Below, piece after piece: positions 5,730 to 6,165 of a stretch of DNA of 6,165 bases. Below the pieces are notes generated by a model. That model saw only the letters and a list, made by a program, of their open reading frames with translations. It made no database searches and was not told the origin of the DNA. The stretch covers positions 5,706 through 11,870 of the forward strand of contig DJGG01000215.1 of NCBI GenBank assembly GCA_002432195.1, in the 5' to 3' direction. Numbering within the stretch: the first letter of the stretch is position 1; every line of letters starts with the position of its first letter. A program made the translations under genes and the position numbers. This DNA is from Desulfobacteraceae bacterium UBA5852 (GTDB lineage Bacteria > Desulfobacterota > Desulfobacteria > Desulfobacterales > UBA5852).

Positions 5730-6041
5730 CTATTCGAAATAATCTGGCGTTACACCTAACCACTCGCTTGCTCTAACCTCAAGCGTTGGCCCAGGAAAGC
5801 CCTCACGTCCGTAATCATAGGCGTTTCCGGATTCGTCCACAGCGATGAATGCCGAATCGTCGGCAAGGATTTTGATTTTGGAGAGTAGTTTTGCGTGATC
5901 GGCTTCAGATAAAACACTTTTCAGCTCATCTGGAAAGAAGTCCAGCACTCTAACTGCAGTAGGCCACTTACCATACCTACTGCGGAATCCATCAATTGCG
6001 GCACAGAATTTTAGCCAATTTTTGGATTCACCGTTTGGCAC
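5730..6041 (-). CDS. Conserved-looking hypothetical protein (103 residues, GTG start)
   Basis: A small soluble protein with a helical N-terminal half starting NWLKFCAAIDGFRSRYGKWPT (8-28). Its second half ends in a distinctive cluster: FIAVDESGNAYDYGREGFPG (65-84) and ASEWLGV (91-97). I recall similar small proteins with 'RYGxWPTxVR' and 'YDYGxEGFP...EWLGV' signatures as unnamed hypotheticals in diverse bacteria. No function is known to me. The start is GTG at 6041, supported by AGAGGAAG just upstream; the codon 'ATG' does not occur in a usable position. It lies 40 bases after the partial gene from the right edge and 45 bases before the nuclease gene, so it is probably co-transcribed and may act with the nuclease as a partner or inhibitor. 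That role is inferred from position only. Confidence 0.82.
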   Translation of the reverse strand: MPNGESKNWLKFCAAIDGFRSRYGKWPTAVRVLDFFPDELKSVLSEADHAKLLSKIKILADDSAFIAVDESGNAYDYGREGFPGPTLEVRASEWLGVTPDYFE

Positions 6042-6047
6042 TTTTTT

Positions 6048-6055
6048 CTTCCTCT
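6048..6055 (-). promoter_or_regulatory. Ribosome binding site deciding a GTG start
   Basis: Minus-strand AGAGGAAG is followed by six bases and then GTG (6041-6039). It is the only plausible initiation signal for the 103-residue protein. Confidence 0.75.
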
Positions 6056-6081
6056 ACAATGTCCTAAAAAAGGGACCAATG

Positions 6082-6165
6082 TTACCCCATATTGAACCAC
6101 ATTTTCATGCCCTCAAACTCCTTCTCAGTTTTTATATTCAAGCTCACTACTGTCCCAACGTTAAT
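6082..6165 (-). CDS. C-terminal end of an unidentified protein entering from the right edge (partial)
   Basis: On the minus strand the frame is open from the window edge to TAA at 6084-6082, giving 27 residues: INVGTVVSLN, then IKTEKEFEGM, then KMWFNMG. The mix of strand-like and charged residues looks like a real protein end. It closes 40 bases before the GTG of the next gene, the same spacing as within the rest of the operon. No promoter or terminator is visible in that gap; a GTCC/GGAC pair around a T-run is only four base pairs. The product cannot be identified from this fragment, and a chance open frame of this length is possible. Confidence 0.5.
   Translation of the reverse strand: MNVGTVVSLNIKTEKEFEGMKMWFNMG

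Noticed and set aside
6056..6072. GTCC/GGAC hairpin around a T-run upstream of the 103-residue gene as a terminator
   Set aside because: The stem is only four pairs and the T-run lies in the loop, so it cannot work as an intrinsic terminator.

Overview
The left half of the window (about 1-2860) is GC-rich with strong third-position GC bias. The right half (from about 3000 on) is clearly AT-richer. The left part looks like the chromosome of a Gram-negative bacterium, because it carries an ADP-heptose (LPS core) synthesis gene and an initiator tRNA. Gene content and composition would fit a high-GC Desulfobacterota (former deltaproteobacterium), but that placement is an inference and is not proven by the sequence.

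Left part: the window opens inside the adenylyltransferase (RfaE2/HldE-C type) of ADP-heptose synthesis. It is followed by a small YggU/DUF167-family gene and an initiator tRNA-fMet with a good intrinsic terminator. A possible promoter for the tRNA overlaps the stop codon of the DUF167 gene. After a gene-free stretch of about 300 bases comes a soluble, helix-rich 322-residue protein that I do not recognise.

Transition (about 2300-3330): on the minus strand there is a 98-residue Rad52/Rad22-like annealing protein. It has an excellent ribosome binding site but stops before the conserved C-terminal helix of the family. An intrinsic-terminator-like hairpin lies on the same strand upstream of it, with a possible competing (antiterminator) pairing. 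The base composition changes here, which suggests the boundary of an acquired segment. A separate plus-strand unit follows: a structured leader, a very acidic 47-residue protein, and a strong terminator.

Right part (3520-6165, all minus strand): the end of an unidentified gene entering from the right edge, a 103-residue conserved-looking protein (GTG start), a 367-residue PD-(D/E)XK (NucS/RecB-like) nuclease with an added C-terminal domain, and a 343-residue protein with two helix-turn-helix-like segments. Gaps are 29-45 bases, so they are probably one operon. A nuclease, two uncharacterised proteins and a compositional shift make a plausible but unproven defence or mobile-element cassette. 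It is the best candidate here for an undescribed system.
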